64,000 nt of DNA from positions 434,001-498,000 of the forward strand of contig JAWZYV010018278.1 of NCBI GenBank assembly GCA_038373885.1. Reading direction: 5' to 3'. This stretch comes from Cheiracanthium punctorium (lineage: Eukaryota; Arthropoda; Arachnida; Araneae; Cheiracanthiidae). Position 1 is the first letter of the stretch; each line of letters starts with the position of its first letter. The position numbers were made by a program, and so were the translations under genes. The notes under the pieces were generated by a model. That model worked only from the letters and a program-made list of their open reading frames with translations. It did no database searches and was not told the DNA's origin. Positions 31,768 to 43,874 of this stretch are shown in pieces.

Positions 31768-32920
31768 ATCTGATGTGGACACCACATGACTTCCTTGCAT
31801 GTCTATTAAATCAAAAATAGTTTCGGTGCACTTCATTTAAACTTATTTTGTTTGAAAGAGATGAAATACTGCAGTCAGGGGCGTAGCCGAGGGGGGGGGG
31901 GGTAGGGGGGTCATAACCCCCCCCCATGAGAAATTTTTTGCCTACAAAATGTATATTCTTCACTACATTATCACACACACGTATACATATATATGAGTTG
32001 TAGTGGTCGTAACCCCCCCCCCATGAAAAATTTCTGGCTACGCCCCTAACTGCAGTAATACTAAGGTTTAGCGATTTCTAGCCAAATATTTTAGATATAG
32101 CCAAGCTCGGTTCAGTTTTAAAGTTCAGCTTGCTTTTGGCACTTAATTTGGTGATATTTCACCAAAAGCCGCCAAGTTTGCGATAGCTTGCGAGCAAAGC
32201 CGAAATAGTGATTGAGCACAGATTTTTAATGAAATGAAGGTATCCATAGATCTTAAATGTATTGAAAACCTTTTGGGTAACCCTGTAAATAAATTAACTA
32301 GTCGATTGCAATAAAGAGAAATGCACAATAATATATTACAATAGTTCTAAATATAAAATAGCAGAATTATGCAGCTAAAAGTTTTATAGTTATGCCAAAT
32401 ATGTAATTATTTTGGCCCTAAATTAAGCGATATTTTGGAAAAACTCTCAAAGGTCAGTGACAGTTGGCGAGATTTTAGGCATGGTCCAAACAATGACTGT
32501 CTAAAAACAAAATATATTAAAGATACATAGATCTTAATAAATTGAAATTCATTTGGGCTTCCCTGTAAATTAACTATCCAGTAGAATGGAAGCAAAAAGA
32601 GAGATGCACAACTAAGTGTTACAACAATCCTAAATATAAAATCTCAACATTCTGTGGCCAATAGTTTTTGAGATATGCGAGTTACGTACATACTTAGGTA
32701 CAGACGTGAGGAAAAAAACTAGTCAAAATGGACTTGCGATTGGTCAAGTTGGATCGTCCATGCATTCATACGAACATACATAAATGCGACGTCGCGCAAA
32801 AATTCTTCGAAGTAAATTTAGCCACAGTCAAAATCGATCTTTTCAGCAAAATCTGCATACCGAAAGTTTTCACCATCACCATACTTCCTTTTACTTCGCA
32901 CAAAGCAGTAAGAAGGCATC
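31768..32920 (+). repeat. Compound dispersed repeat, copy B (split by a hAT MITE)
   Basis: It starts at ATCTGATGTGGACACCACAT and follows copy A: CATGACTTCCTTGCATGTCT, GTTTAGCGATTTCTAGCCAA, GGCGAGATTTTAGGCATGGT, AATAGTTTTTGAGATATGCG, and the ATACTTCCTTTTACTTCGCA end near 32880-32915. A 173-bp MITE interrupts it at 31876-32048. The palindromic unit array is reduced relative to copy A. Confidence 0.75.
31876..32048 (+). mobile_element. hAT MITE, 173 bp, 8-bp target duplication
   Basis: The ends CAGGGGCGTAGCC and GGCTACGCCCCTA are inverted repeats with one change. ACTGCAGT is duplicated at 31868-31875 and 32049-32056; an 8-bp duplication is the hAT hallmark. G- and C-runs lie just inside the ends (AACCCCCCCCC, ATGAAAAATTTCTGG). 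Copy A of the host repeat at about 29140 supplies the unoccupied site. Sister copies lie at 55588-55756 and, truncated, 46076-46215. Confidence 0.95.
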
Positions 32921-33148
32921 GATCGGAAAAGGCAAAGAAAAAAAAAAAAAAAATACTAAGTAAAGTGGGATATCCTGTGATGAGTGTTTGAAAGGACCTG
33001 GGTACAGATGGAAAATATTCGTTGCTGCGTCTTTGAAGTAATGTGAGTAAATAAATTAAAGGAAATGCATCATAAAAGCCTCTTTAATCACTGCTTTTAC
33101 AAAGTGTAATCATTTTGTAGGTCTCTGTATAAAGAGCCGTAAATGAGG

Positions 33149-33340
33149 CAGTGGCGGCTCCTCCATTTGAGCACATGAGCACGTGAACCCCCAGAGGAAA
33201 AACTAAAGAATAAACACATTAACAAATTAAATTTAAAAAATATATAAAGTACACTTCTAGATTTTTGTGAATTTAAAACATCAGTATTACTTTCTCCCAC
33301 CCCTCACTATTATTAAACGCGTTTATTGTAGCCAATGCAC
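33149..33340 (+). repeat. hAT-like left terminus
   Basis: CAGTGGCGGCTCCTCCATTT starts at 33149 and continues GAGCACATGAGCACGTGAAC, a hAT-type end. I found no matching right terminus or 8-bp duplication downstream, so its extent is unknown. Confidence 0.4.
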
Positions 33341-33500
33341 TGTATCGTAGGTTACTATAGCATAGTCTTTCGTCGCTCGCACGTGCGATCGACCCGAGTG
33401 GCCCTTTCAACCGGTCTCTGAGGAAAGACGCCGAGAGAGTGAGAGAGAGTTGCGGGGGAAGCGAGGCGCTTTCGTTCGCACCATTTTACTGTGCTCATAG
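33341..33500. other. GC-rich, CpG-containing island
   Basis: A locally GC-rich stretch (GCTCGCACGTGCGATCGACC, GAGAGAGTGAGAGAGAGTTG, GGGGAAGCGAGGCGC) within AT-rich DNA. This could be an element promoter or a host 5' region. No downstream frame supports either. Confidence 0.25.
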
Positions 33501-36500
33501 CAGATTTTTTTGCCGTTATCTCCTCTGGATTCTCTCTTGGCTTATTGTGTTCGGTTAGTTAATCCATTTTTTTTTGTATATTCTTATTATTTTCTTAATT
33601 TTTATGATTTTTCACAACAGTATTTTTTACGAACTAGTGTAAATAATTAAGATGGGAGTCAAATAAGTGTTTCAGAGCTACAGCAACGACATTTTTCAAT
33701 GGCATCCTTTGAAAAAAAAATTGAAAGAAAAAAATCAAGACAATATTTTTGCTAAAACTTATCTTGGCGACGAAATGTAAGATCCAAGATGACTTGTTTT
33801 CTTTCAGTTGCGTGCATTGTTTTCCTTTAACTGCTGGAAACGCAAATATATTTTAACTTGTAAGGTGCGTCGTATCTGCATATTTAATTTTCGAAATGAA
33901 TTTTGTGAACCTCCATTTAAATAACCCACGAGTCTTCACTGAAATGAGGGGGGTATCAACCATAGTGAACCACGTTCATCTAAATTAAATTGATGAAATG
34001 AAGTATTGAAGTTGCGCATTATAGTATAGTGAGGGGCATTGTACTGCCAAGTAATAAATGCCACCTCTGGGAGAGAAAACGTATTAATCACTAGATTTAC
34101 GATGACAGTGAATAGAACATGCTTTTAGGTTACTCCAACATGAACTATCTCCATTTTTGAAAAATACGGACTTGGCCCACGGTTGTGAACCCCTCAAATG
34201 CTAGGTCCACCATTTTCAATGAAGAGCTTATGCTGACAGAAACCTCAGTAACATGTGCTAAGTTAAATTTGTTTCAAAGAGATGTTTAAAATGCACTTTA
34301 GGTGTTAAGACTTTTTTGTGCACTCCTGTACAAGATTTTATGCCTATTACAACCAGACATCCTTTTAGTTAAGTGAACAAACAGAACCTGTTTATCAGCA
34401 CGGCAACCAGAGCACTTGCCCTGGGCCCACTAATTTCCCTGGGCACACTAAGGGCTAAAAAATTTTGTACTTTTCAGCAAATTTTTATTTATTAAAAAAT
34501 TAAATTCTTAAAAAATTCTATTTAAAATTTAACCCATCAGCATTTAGTCAAAATCCGTGAGCCAATGAACGAGTCTCGTAAGTCTTCTAAGTTTTATTAT
34601 AAAAAATATTACATCAGCTTTACGATACGTATGGTAAGTTTTGTAATTCTTTTCATCTATATTTTAAAGAAATTAACTGATGTAGTGCGTGTATAGATAT
34701 TTATTATTTGTGAAAAAAAAAATTATTCATGTACACAATTTAAAAAAAATCCTTTAATATTCTTTACTGCAATATATTAAATATTTATTTAACTTATGCC
34801 CAAAACAACTTAGAAGCGTAATATACAATTTCTCATAAGTACAAATGTCCAAAAATTTGTATTTTCCCAGGCCCCAATATTGTGATGATCGGGCCCTGTA
34901 AGGGACCACTACATATCCATAACGTGAACAAGTTTTGCGACAACCGATAAGTGATTATGGCAATTAGAGGACGAATAAGCAGAAACCGAAATCAAAATCA
35001 CTAACCCGTATGAACTTAGTTGAGAAGTGTTAGGAACAAACCATCTACAAATAAATAAATAAATAAAAGAGGAAAATAATGGTTATTGCCAAGGTTTTGA
35101 CAGCGTTAAATTTAGCTTCCTATTTCTTCTCTTTTGATCCTTTTCTTCTATAAAGAACGATTAATGAAGCCAATTCACTCAGTTTCAGCAAAACACTTCA
35201 AAGCCAGACCTGTTCAAGTGAATTTGAACTAGAAAATGTCGTAAATAAATTTAAGTTTCAATGCACACTTTGAAACTTTTTTTAAAAGAAAACAAGAAGT
35301 GGTAAAAGGAATAAAATTATATCCCTTTAAAAAAGAAATACCTCCCCAAAACATCTGCTAATGATGTTTTCCTGAAAGATTATTGACCTCTATGCATTTC
35401 GCTAGACTCGTTCATATTGTGTTTGACCTTTTATTTCGTCACCTCGTTACTGACATTTATTAAACCAGAGAATTCGGGAGTAATCAACCACGAAAACTGA
35501 AAATTCTTTGAAGAACCAATGTCAAACGAAAATAGTTTATCGGTTTAAAACAGTCCAAAGTTATAAAACGGGGTGTTCAAGATTACAGTTTTGTTCTACA
35601 CGGGAATATTTTTTATAGAAAATTTAATATTTTGTGATATTCAGAAAATAATTGAACATTTAAAGCTTATTCTAAGACAATGTTTATTTTAATTGTGTGT
35701 TTAAACACCCTTTTTTTTATTTATATGTTTAGAAAGTTAAAAACTATTTCTGGCATTATCGCAACGATTTCAGGTTGCGTTCTGAGGTGACTTACAGCTT
35801 GAAAACGAATTTAAACGCCGTATACGACTTTAGCTAGTCGTCAATAAACTGAAATCACTTCATGAAGCAACTGCATGCACGCACGGAAATGCTGGGCTGT
35901 ACCGGAAAGCAAGAAAGTGAAACGTAAATTCACTTTTAACGAATGATTACTCACATCCCTTCAGAACCCAAAGACTGTTTGGGTCTCACCAATTCAATTA
36001 AATGCTGATAAGTTAAAACAGACAGACGTCCGATGATTATTTTTGATAAACTTAATTATTGAGTACAAAGACTCACAATGAAGTACCAGAAACTGAAATC
36101 AGTAACCTGAGTCCTCTCTGCAATTTTAGAAATCCCCCCACCGGAACCATTATTTAACAATTGTGACATTATTTAACACCATTATTTAACAATTGTAACA
36201 TTATGAAACAATTTTTATGTTTTACATGTTTCAATATTTAGGTATTTATTAAATAACAACAGAGTTTGGCATTGTATTAAAAAATAAATAATATTTTTGT
36301 CCTTATTACATTAATTTGCCATGCTAATTTTTATAAAAATAAGTAAAATAAATACATATTGAATCTTCCCCAATCATGATTTATCTTTCCTAAAACAATA
36401 ATAATAATAAATAATAATAATAAAATTCCTGCGGCTCTAGAATATTTAAAATTCATCATTTGTGACTCTAAGACCAAGCAAATTTGGCTACCAGCCCGAT

Positions 36501-38052
36501 ATAGAGGTTTCTTTATGTCACGCCAACTTGGTTGTTGTGGTGGATGCTGATGTTCAACGAAGGAGCAGTTGTAATCTCACTTACAATTTAAAAGTGAACC
36601 GCTAAGGAAAACCAATATCCCCTAAATATGCATCCAGGGGGTATGTTTTATGCAGAAAAACCTTAGAAATACTTAAAGTTTATATATTTTGGTCTGACGA
36701 AGAAGGTCAGTCTTCAATCTAGGTATCCTCAAAGAACTAATCCAATCTAATTAAAAAAGCAAAAAAATTAGTAAATTGTTTTGCTCTTGACATAATTTTT
36801 TAAATGATTAATTTAACTTGATATTTAATGCAATGAATTCTTCAAAAATGCCTCACATCATTCACTTTTGTAGTCTAAAATTGAAGCTGCCTGGTGCTGA
36901 AAATTGCAAAAAAGAGCTAAAAATCGAGGAACGGGTGAATTTTCTGAACGACCTTCTCCATATTGTTTTACGAAATTTAACTATACGAAATTTCAAGCTG
37001 ATCGGTCGACCTGTATGGATATGCAATAGTTTTTTGAAAAAAAAAAAAATTAATTTTTAGGAATAATGGCGGTTAAAGTTTTATTTGAAGTGGTACAACC
37101 CAGAACTGTCAACGAAGCAACATCTCTGAACATTTATTATATAGATGCGAATTACATACATGGAATATACATCGAAAATAGTGTATGTAACTTTGCATGT
37201 AACTCTTTTACAGAGACAACAAAAGAGCTTTGGCTAAAATAGCAGTGATTAAAATAAATATTTTAGTTTCTTATTTCTTTCAACCACTGCGAAAGCATTC
37301 AAAGAGCCATGCCGGGTAGCGACGATCATAAAAATAGAAATCGCTGCCGTCGCTCCTTTGCAACGATGGGAGCGAACAGGTTAAACAATAGAGTAAGCGC
37401 AAATAGCATTGTGTATGAAATTGTTTTATAATCGGTGCTGTCTTCAATTTTTTTTCTCTAATTTTAGGATTTTAGTTTACTAAAATCATTAAATTAATAG
37501 TTCTTCACTTTTTTTTTTCTTCTAGGTTTAGTGCAAATTCCTGAGAGTAACAGATGTTTATTGAGTGTTCAGACGTCCTTTTTTACATAGATTGGCGACT
37601 TCCGCAAGAGAGTCCATCCACCCATTGTAATGTCATACGTCGCGTCGAGTGTTAAGAGTTTCGAATTTCTGGGAACGGTTAAAAAATTCTTTCCGGGTGG
37701 CTACCGAACGGAGGATAAACAGAAAAGACAAATCGCACTCAACTGGATGATTATGAAATACTCTCAAACATCAATGGCTTCTGTGCATCAGCTATAAATA
37801 ACTTCAAAAGATCGTCATGATGGGCATAATTCCTTCTTTTGAGGGTGAAGGCGCAAAGGAAGAAAAAGAATCGAACTATAATTTGCGTTTTAGAAAAGCG
37901 ATTTTTTGTTATTTTGATACTTTTTTTTAAGAAAGATTTTTTGACAATGCTTGTAAATTGTTTATGCTTTCGGGTTTTGAGACTATATTCGTTTCTCTAT
38001 GTTTTTGCGTAATAATTTTCGAAAAAAGTTCCATGTTTTGGAATTTGTTGAA
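33501..38052. other. Long unassigned AT-rich stretch
   Basis: Over 4.5 kb no gene or bounded element is supported. Simple repeats include (ATAA)n near 35045 and (AAT)n near 36400. A short GC-richer patch near 34390-34450 (CCCTGGGCCC) and another near 37300-37390 are unexplained. Confidence 0.4.
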
Positions 38053-38478
38053 GGCAGTGGTTCCCAGTATTTGTCTCCTTGCGAACCTCCTTTTAAGTCC
38101 GAAAGAAATTGGAAAATCCCCTTTGTAGTCAGGGATCGGTGCAGACGAAATTTGGGTCCGTTTTACAGCCCCTTCACAAAATTATTATCGATTAAAACGG
38201 CCCCCTTCACAAAAGTACAATCAATTAAAACAACTTTCCATGGGCATTTTGCCTTATACTTTAATTATTTTGTAAATTACTTAAGAAAAAAGTGACTTTT
38301 TCCAAAAATTGTACGAAAATTCACGAAAATCGATGTTGAAATTCACAAAAATGGATATTGAAATTCAGAAAAATAAACAGTTTTCAGAAAAATGGGACCC
38401 CGGAAAAAAATTTCTAGATTGACCCCTGGTAATAATATATTATTTTCGGGAACCATATGTTGAGAAACGATGGTTTAA
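38053..38478. repeat. Degenerate hAT-like element
   Basis: CAGTGGTTCCCAGTATTTG at 38055 and, at the far end, GGAACCATATGTTGAGAAAC followed by GATGGTTT resemble the opposed ends of hAT elements of the CAGTGGTTCTCAA type. The interior has tandem-like GTGAAATTCACAAAAATGGA-type phrases and no transposase. The ends are too decayed to define a target duplication. Confidence 0.35.
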
Positions 38479-38642
38479 TACGGGTTGTCATGATGTACTG
38501 AAGCAAATTTCGTCTATAGCTCAAGTTGCTAAAATTACTTTACGTATGTTTGGATGATTTTAATTAACATCTTGAAGAATTTTCTTTACTTTGAAAAAGA
38601 AAAATTTTATTTTTCAAAATATTAGTGGTTGTTATTCTTTTT

Positions 38643-38677
<35 letters not shown>

Positions 38678-40649
38678 TTCCTCTAAATGCACGGTTCATC
38701 CCCTGTAAAGCCGACACTAAAATTTCCTTCCCCCTATTTTTTATGATTTTGTTGGACACAATCTGCGTTGACGTCGTAGCTAACTCAATCACATATCAGA
38801 TCATCAGACAGAAAAGAGAAGGTGAGAATCAAGATTCCCACTATGTTGCAGTCAGAGACTGCCAAAATTCGTAAACTTTAAGGAGAGATGAAAAATTCTA
38901 TGGAGACACGTATATGTCGAATAAGGGTCATACAGAAGTCAATTTGGAACCCCGCATGTGTCGCCAATGCATTCTTTCGAGTCTCCCGGAATTTGTCGGA
39001 TTTTGCCCCATACCGAAAATATCATTTTCATTGGCAGGAATTTCCGATCTGACGTTGCAGCTAAAAATGTGGTCTATCGATAAAAAATTCTACACCTTCA
39101 TTATCTACACTTGACTATCGAAATTTAACCTCACCTGCCAGGTGTATGACGAAACATCGATTAATGACTTCGTGCCTAAAGCTATTTGTAGATTAATGAC
39201 TCTGCAATGCAGCAAAGTTCTCGGAAAATATTATTATCTTTGATACCGAACTGGAAGATGATGTATGTCTTTCTGTTGACAGAGGAGAATCTGTAGGTTT
39301 CTGCCAGTCGTTTCGCAGCCAAAGAATTTATAGTGTCGTTTCGAGCTATTTTATCTCCTTCAGCACTGCTTTATAAAGTGTGAAAAGGTGAGATGAAGAA
39401 GCAAAATACAATTAATGTTATAGAAGCAATAATATGTTACAAATGCCAATACACCAATTTGAATATAAAAATATGTAAATAAATATGTTTTTGTGTGTCA
39501 AATAATAGAAATTATTATTTTAAGAAAATGTCTTCCAATCAAATGCCACTAAGCAGAATATTCAAAAATATCAGACTTTTTAACGCACATAGTCAATTCT
39601 TTAATATTGAAATATTTTTCATTTCAGTATGATTTTGCGTAATTTTGATGCACTTTATTTAGTAATGAACCAGAAACTAGACAATCGCATTTTATTTTAT
39701 TTATTTTATTTATTTTAATGTGATCATTTAAGCAAAACTTTTATATTTTTCATGATTTACTCGGCTGTGTTTAATATATTAGCAGAAAATAAATCTTTTG
39801 GGCATATAGGTAAAATTTCAAATAGGCAATAGACGAACATGATTTTAATTCAATTGCGAAACATTATCTCGCTTAAGATTTTTTAAAAATCAACGAGAAA
39901 CTTTGTTTCATTTGCAAACTAACTGATCAGCAATAAATAAATAAATAAAATAACAACATAATTACGGTTTTCATGGATTTAAGGGTATTTCCTCAAACAG
40001 CTTAGAAATACGGACGTGTTTTATTAACTTTGTTATTATTATTATTATTATTTTAGAAAATGCAACTGAAAAACAGCAAATGGTGTTTTTGGAAGATGAT
40101 CGTGAATTTGATTAGTTTGGAATCTAAAGAGAGTTGGGTCGCTGTCTCTATTTATGGATTTAATAGCCAATCGGAACAATAAATAAAACAGAGCTTTGTA
40201 ATGACTAATATACCATATTATTCTTCAATAACTAATTATAATAATCTCCACGTCTGTCTCCACTAGAGAAGTGGTGTAATTGAAAGTTTAAAGTCGGTTA
40301 TTTCATTATTTTCTAGAAAGCAAGCATTTTTTCAAGTGTATCATGGTACTTGGGACTATCTATAAAAGCTTTGGTGTTATTTATTTCTAGAATGGACTGT
40401 TTATGATAAGCTCTTGCTACAGTAAACAATTGATAACCATTTTTTTTTTCTTTTGCACGTTGATGGCATGGTGTGAGTCAGCCACATATTATTATTTATT
40501 ATTATTTTTGTAAATTAAGGCAAATTTTCAATTATACTATCTGCGATATCGAAACTGTGCATGACAATTGGGACGGCGTCAGAACAGAGAAGGGGCATAG
40601 GCTCCTAGTTCCTCCTAGAATGTGAATTTCTATTATGAAAAAGGTAATA
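38479..40649. other. Unassigned stretch with (TG)n
   Basis: A (TG)n microsatellite lies at about 38647-38675 and (TTA)n near 40030-40050. Small frames at 38629-38874 and 38914-39114 are not recognised. Confidence 0.4.
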
Positions 40650-40657
40650 ACTATAGG

Positions 40658-40833
40658 CAAGGACGTACCCAGGGGGTGGTCCAGGGGGTCCGGACCCCCT
40701 CCGAAATTTCAGTTTTTGTAAACAAAATAATAATAATGAAGTTTTGTTGTATAAAATTCTGCCTTTTTCACCGTTTGGACCCCCTCCGAAATTTTTGGAC
40801 CCACCCCGAAATTTTTTTCTGGGTACGTCCCTG
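40658..40833. mobile_element. hAT MITE of a second family, 176 bp
   Basis: The ends CAAGGACGTACCCAG and CTGGGTACGTCCCTG are inverted repeats. ACTATAGG is duplicated at 40650-40657 and 40834-40841 (8 bp, as in hAT). Inside, GACCCCCTCCGAAATTT occurs twice. No coding capacity. Confidence 0.93.
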
Positions 40834-40841
40834 ACTATAGG

Positions 40842-41434
40842 TTTTGATTACAGTAGGAGTGAATGGTACATGAACCCAGGGACCCCTATTTTTGCCAAAG
40901 AAACCCTCGCCTTCCTCGAAAGACTAATATGAAGAAGCACGCTGAGTACCGAAGGTGAAATCTTGGAGCGATGCAATATAGCAACGATGTGGGTAAACAC
41001 GTTAAACCTGGGTTCAAAGAGAGTTTGAGTTTAACTTCAACATGTGTGTGTGTGGGGGGGGGGGGGGAGGAAGAAGTTGCCATGACTAGCACATTTACAA
41101 AAATATCAGAGCATTTTCTAACAATTCGTCTTTTTTCCTAGATAACATGCTAACACATACGAACGAATCAGCTTCCTCTTCTTTCTCAGTTGCTATGTAA
41201 GTGATTTAGGAGCGAACCTATGGTGTGGGAGCGGCTCCATTGGAAAGGGTCTCATTGCAATGTGTCTTACAAAATGTTTCATGAAAAAAGCTTGCGGCTT
41301 AATTATTTCATATTATAATGCATCATGAATGATTAGTTATTCAGGAGCATAAGCCAGTTTTTGGATTGTTTGTTTGGGTTGTTTTGTTGGAACATAGAAG
41401 TTCTTACAATGCTCAAGATAATAAGACCGTTTGC
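40842..41434. other. Unassigned sequence
   Basis: A (TG)n plus G-run patch lies at 41041-41070. No other feature is seen. Confidence 0.35.
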
Positions 41435-41838
41435 TTAACCCTTTAACGCACAGTGTTCCCGCTCTGGGAACACCAAATTCTGACGTTTTGACTGATGCCA
41501 GTCACGAAGAATAGATTTCATTTTTATCAAAATAGTTGCGGGTGACATAGCTCCACGAGAATCCTTTTCTTTTTAGCACGTCATTTCCGGAAAAAAAATT
41601 CGTCACGATTATTTTTAACAGCACTGACATCTGCTGAAAAAATGGAAGAATGCGAGAACAGCCGGATAGATTGCCCAATGCTGAAAAAAGGGCAGCCGTT
41701 GCCATCGCTCGACTTAACTACCAGCAAGATGGCGGACGATCGAAACGTTCATCGCGTTCCACAGATCTAGAGACCCTTTTTTGACAACAGCTGTCGTCAA
41801 AAAGAGTCTCTAGATCTGTGTCACGCGATGAACGTTTC
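41435..41838 (-). repeat. Palindrome-ended repeat family, copy 2
   Basis: The outer end TTAACCCTTTAACGCACAGT is followed by TTCCCGCTCTGGGAACACC. The body matches copy 3 in the opposite orientation (GTTGCGGGTGACATAGCTCC, CAGCACTGACATCTGCTGAA, ACTACCAGCAAGATGG). The other end is a 97-bp near-perfect palindrome (41742-41838) centred near 41790, running from GAAACGTTCATCGCG to CGCGATGAACGTTTC. There is no long frame. Confidence 0.85.
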
Positions 41839-42013
41839 AAATAACACATAATATTTATTTAAAATTAACTGAGAATCTATTATTCAAATAAAATTAATCA
41901 TGTCTAGTCACTCGCATAATAATCATTCTTTGAGAAAAATGATGTAGTTTGATTGGATATAAATATTTTCTTTTAGAATGCCACTGAATTGTTACTCAAT
42001 ATTCGTATTTTTT

Positions 42014-42507
42014 ATGGTTGTCGAAAATTGTACGAAAGCGATCACAATAGACAATTGATCTCTTTACTAAAGTGGTCACTTAGCCAGGTTCTACTGTATA
42101 TAAGTAACATATAAAAAGAAATATCTTGTCAAAATTCAAATTTTCCATTAGTTTCCTTCAGAATTCTATTGGGTGTAGCAACTTTCTTTTTCAAACGAAG
42201 GATTTGTCTCGAGATCTAAATTTAATACAAAGCAGTTGATATATATTTTCCCTTGTTTTCCCGACTCGTAGACATCACACCTCGCAAGAATTTCCAGGCA
42301 CTATAAGACCCGTGTATTTTAATAGCCAATAAATGCACCATTTTTGGAACATGTGATAAGCTTATAAGCCATGTGACCCTCGGTAATAAAAGGGCAAACA
42401 CCGTTGAGAGAGCGCATTTTTCGTGACTTCTGTAGCCACACAAATTTGTGTCAAATGCTGCTTAAATAAAAGTATGTTCTGAATTGGAGTATTTCTTTAA
42501 TATGATA
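42014..42507. repeat. 494-bp direct repeat, copy 1
   Basis: Nearly identical to 43380-43874. By eye the only difference is one extra G near the right end of copy 2 (GAATTGGAG against GAATTGGGAG). It contains a transposon-end-like AAGTGGTCACTTAGCCAGGT, AATAAAAGGGCAAACACCG and a polyadenylation-like AATAAAAGTATG, which superficially resembles an LTR. No TG..CA ends, primer-binding site or target duplication were found. Confidence 0.92.
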
Positions 42508-43379
42508 TTCAGGAAAAAAAGAGTAAAAATAAAGTTCTGGATATGTATATGTATGGATATATATACTGGAAGAGAGAGAGAAAAAAAAAAGGGGGGGGGG
42601 TCCTATTCAGCGACAATTACATAGACTGAATTTATTTTTAGTTTTAAAATATTCTATTTCGTTATCAGTTTTAATTTTCTAGGAGATAAATTATTTGTAT
42701 ATATTTAGCTAATACATATTTTCATTGTAGTTTTATAAATATACACTCGCTCTTATAATTTTCATTTAACTTTAATTAGCTATACCAATTACAAATTAAG
42801 TATTATTCATTTCATTAATATTTCTGTTCGTTTAATATATCAAATAAAATTCCAGTCCTGAATCTGGCATCATTGTTATATTTTACTATTATCCTCTCAT
42901 AATCTTGGAATACCGGTATTTCACCTCTAGATTTTGGCAACATTCGTACATCTATTCTTGCTACCCCATGCAATCTTTCCCTCGTTTTTTCTATAACAGG
43001 ATCGGGCCCATAAATGTGGAGAGAATATCTCTTTTGATTTGCCACATAACTGAAATCCTGCTATTTTTGTTCATGCTAATAATAATCTTGGCGTGTCTTT
43101 AGACGAGTGTCTCAGGGATTTAAATCATCTGTTCTGTTTTAATCCATTCAGTTCTGCTTTAATCCTGGTATTTCGATTTTCTACCTGCTTGCCCCTCTGT
43201 ATATGCTGATATGGTCTGCTTTGTTATTCAGTTTTCCGGTAGGGATATGTCATTTTTGCGGTTTTCTTCTCGCGTTTTGCTTTTTAATTATACTATACTG
43301 TGAAACCAGTGTAATGGGTCTACATTCAGTAAGAAAAAACTGGTGGTCAACTTATAAATGTAGTCACTTAAAGAAGACG
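42508..43379. other. Spacer between the 494-bp direct repeats
   Basis: 872 bp. A 76-codon minus frame (42815-43045) reading SLHIYGPDPVIEKTRERLHG is mildly protein-like but unidentified. The right part (43300-43379, GTGGTCAACTTATAAATGTA) appears to continue into the second repeat as the same transposon sequence. Confidence 0.4.
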
Positions 43380-43874
43380 ATGGTTGTCGAAAATTGTACG
43401 AAAGCGATCACAATAGACAATTGATCTCTTTACTAAAGTGGTCACTTAGCCAGGTTCTACTGTATATAAGTAACATATAAAAAGAAATATCTTGTCAAAA
43501 TTCAAATTTTCCATTAGTTTCCTTCAGAATTCTATTGGGTGTAGCAACTTTCTTTTTCAAACGAAGGATTTGTCTCGAGATCTAAATTTAATACAAAGCA
43601 GTTGATATATATTTTCCCTTGTTTTCCCGACTCGTAGACATCACACCTCGCAAGAATTTCCAGGCACTATAAGACCCGTGTATTTTAATAGCCAATAAAT
43701 GCACCATTTTTGGAACATGTGATAAGCTTATAAGCCATGTGACCCTCGGTAATAAAAGGGCAAACACCGTTGAGAGAGCGCATTTTTCGTGACTTCTGTA
43801 GCCACACAAATTTGTGTCAAATGCTGCTTAAATAAAAGTATGTTCTGAATTGGGAGTATTTCTTTAATATGATA
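43380..43874. repeat. 494-bp direct repeat, copy 2
   Basis: Second copy, 1366 bp downstream of the first. The transposon-like sequence seems to run unbroken from 43300 into this copy, so copy 2 is likely the original location and copy 1 the derived one. Confidence 0.92.

Noticed and set aside
42014..43874. LTR retrotransposon with 494-bp LTRs
   Set aside because: No TG..CA ends, primer-binding site, target duplication, gag or pol. The transposon sequence at 43300 runs through the supposed LTR start.
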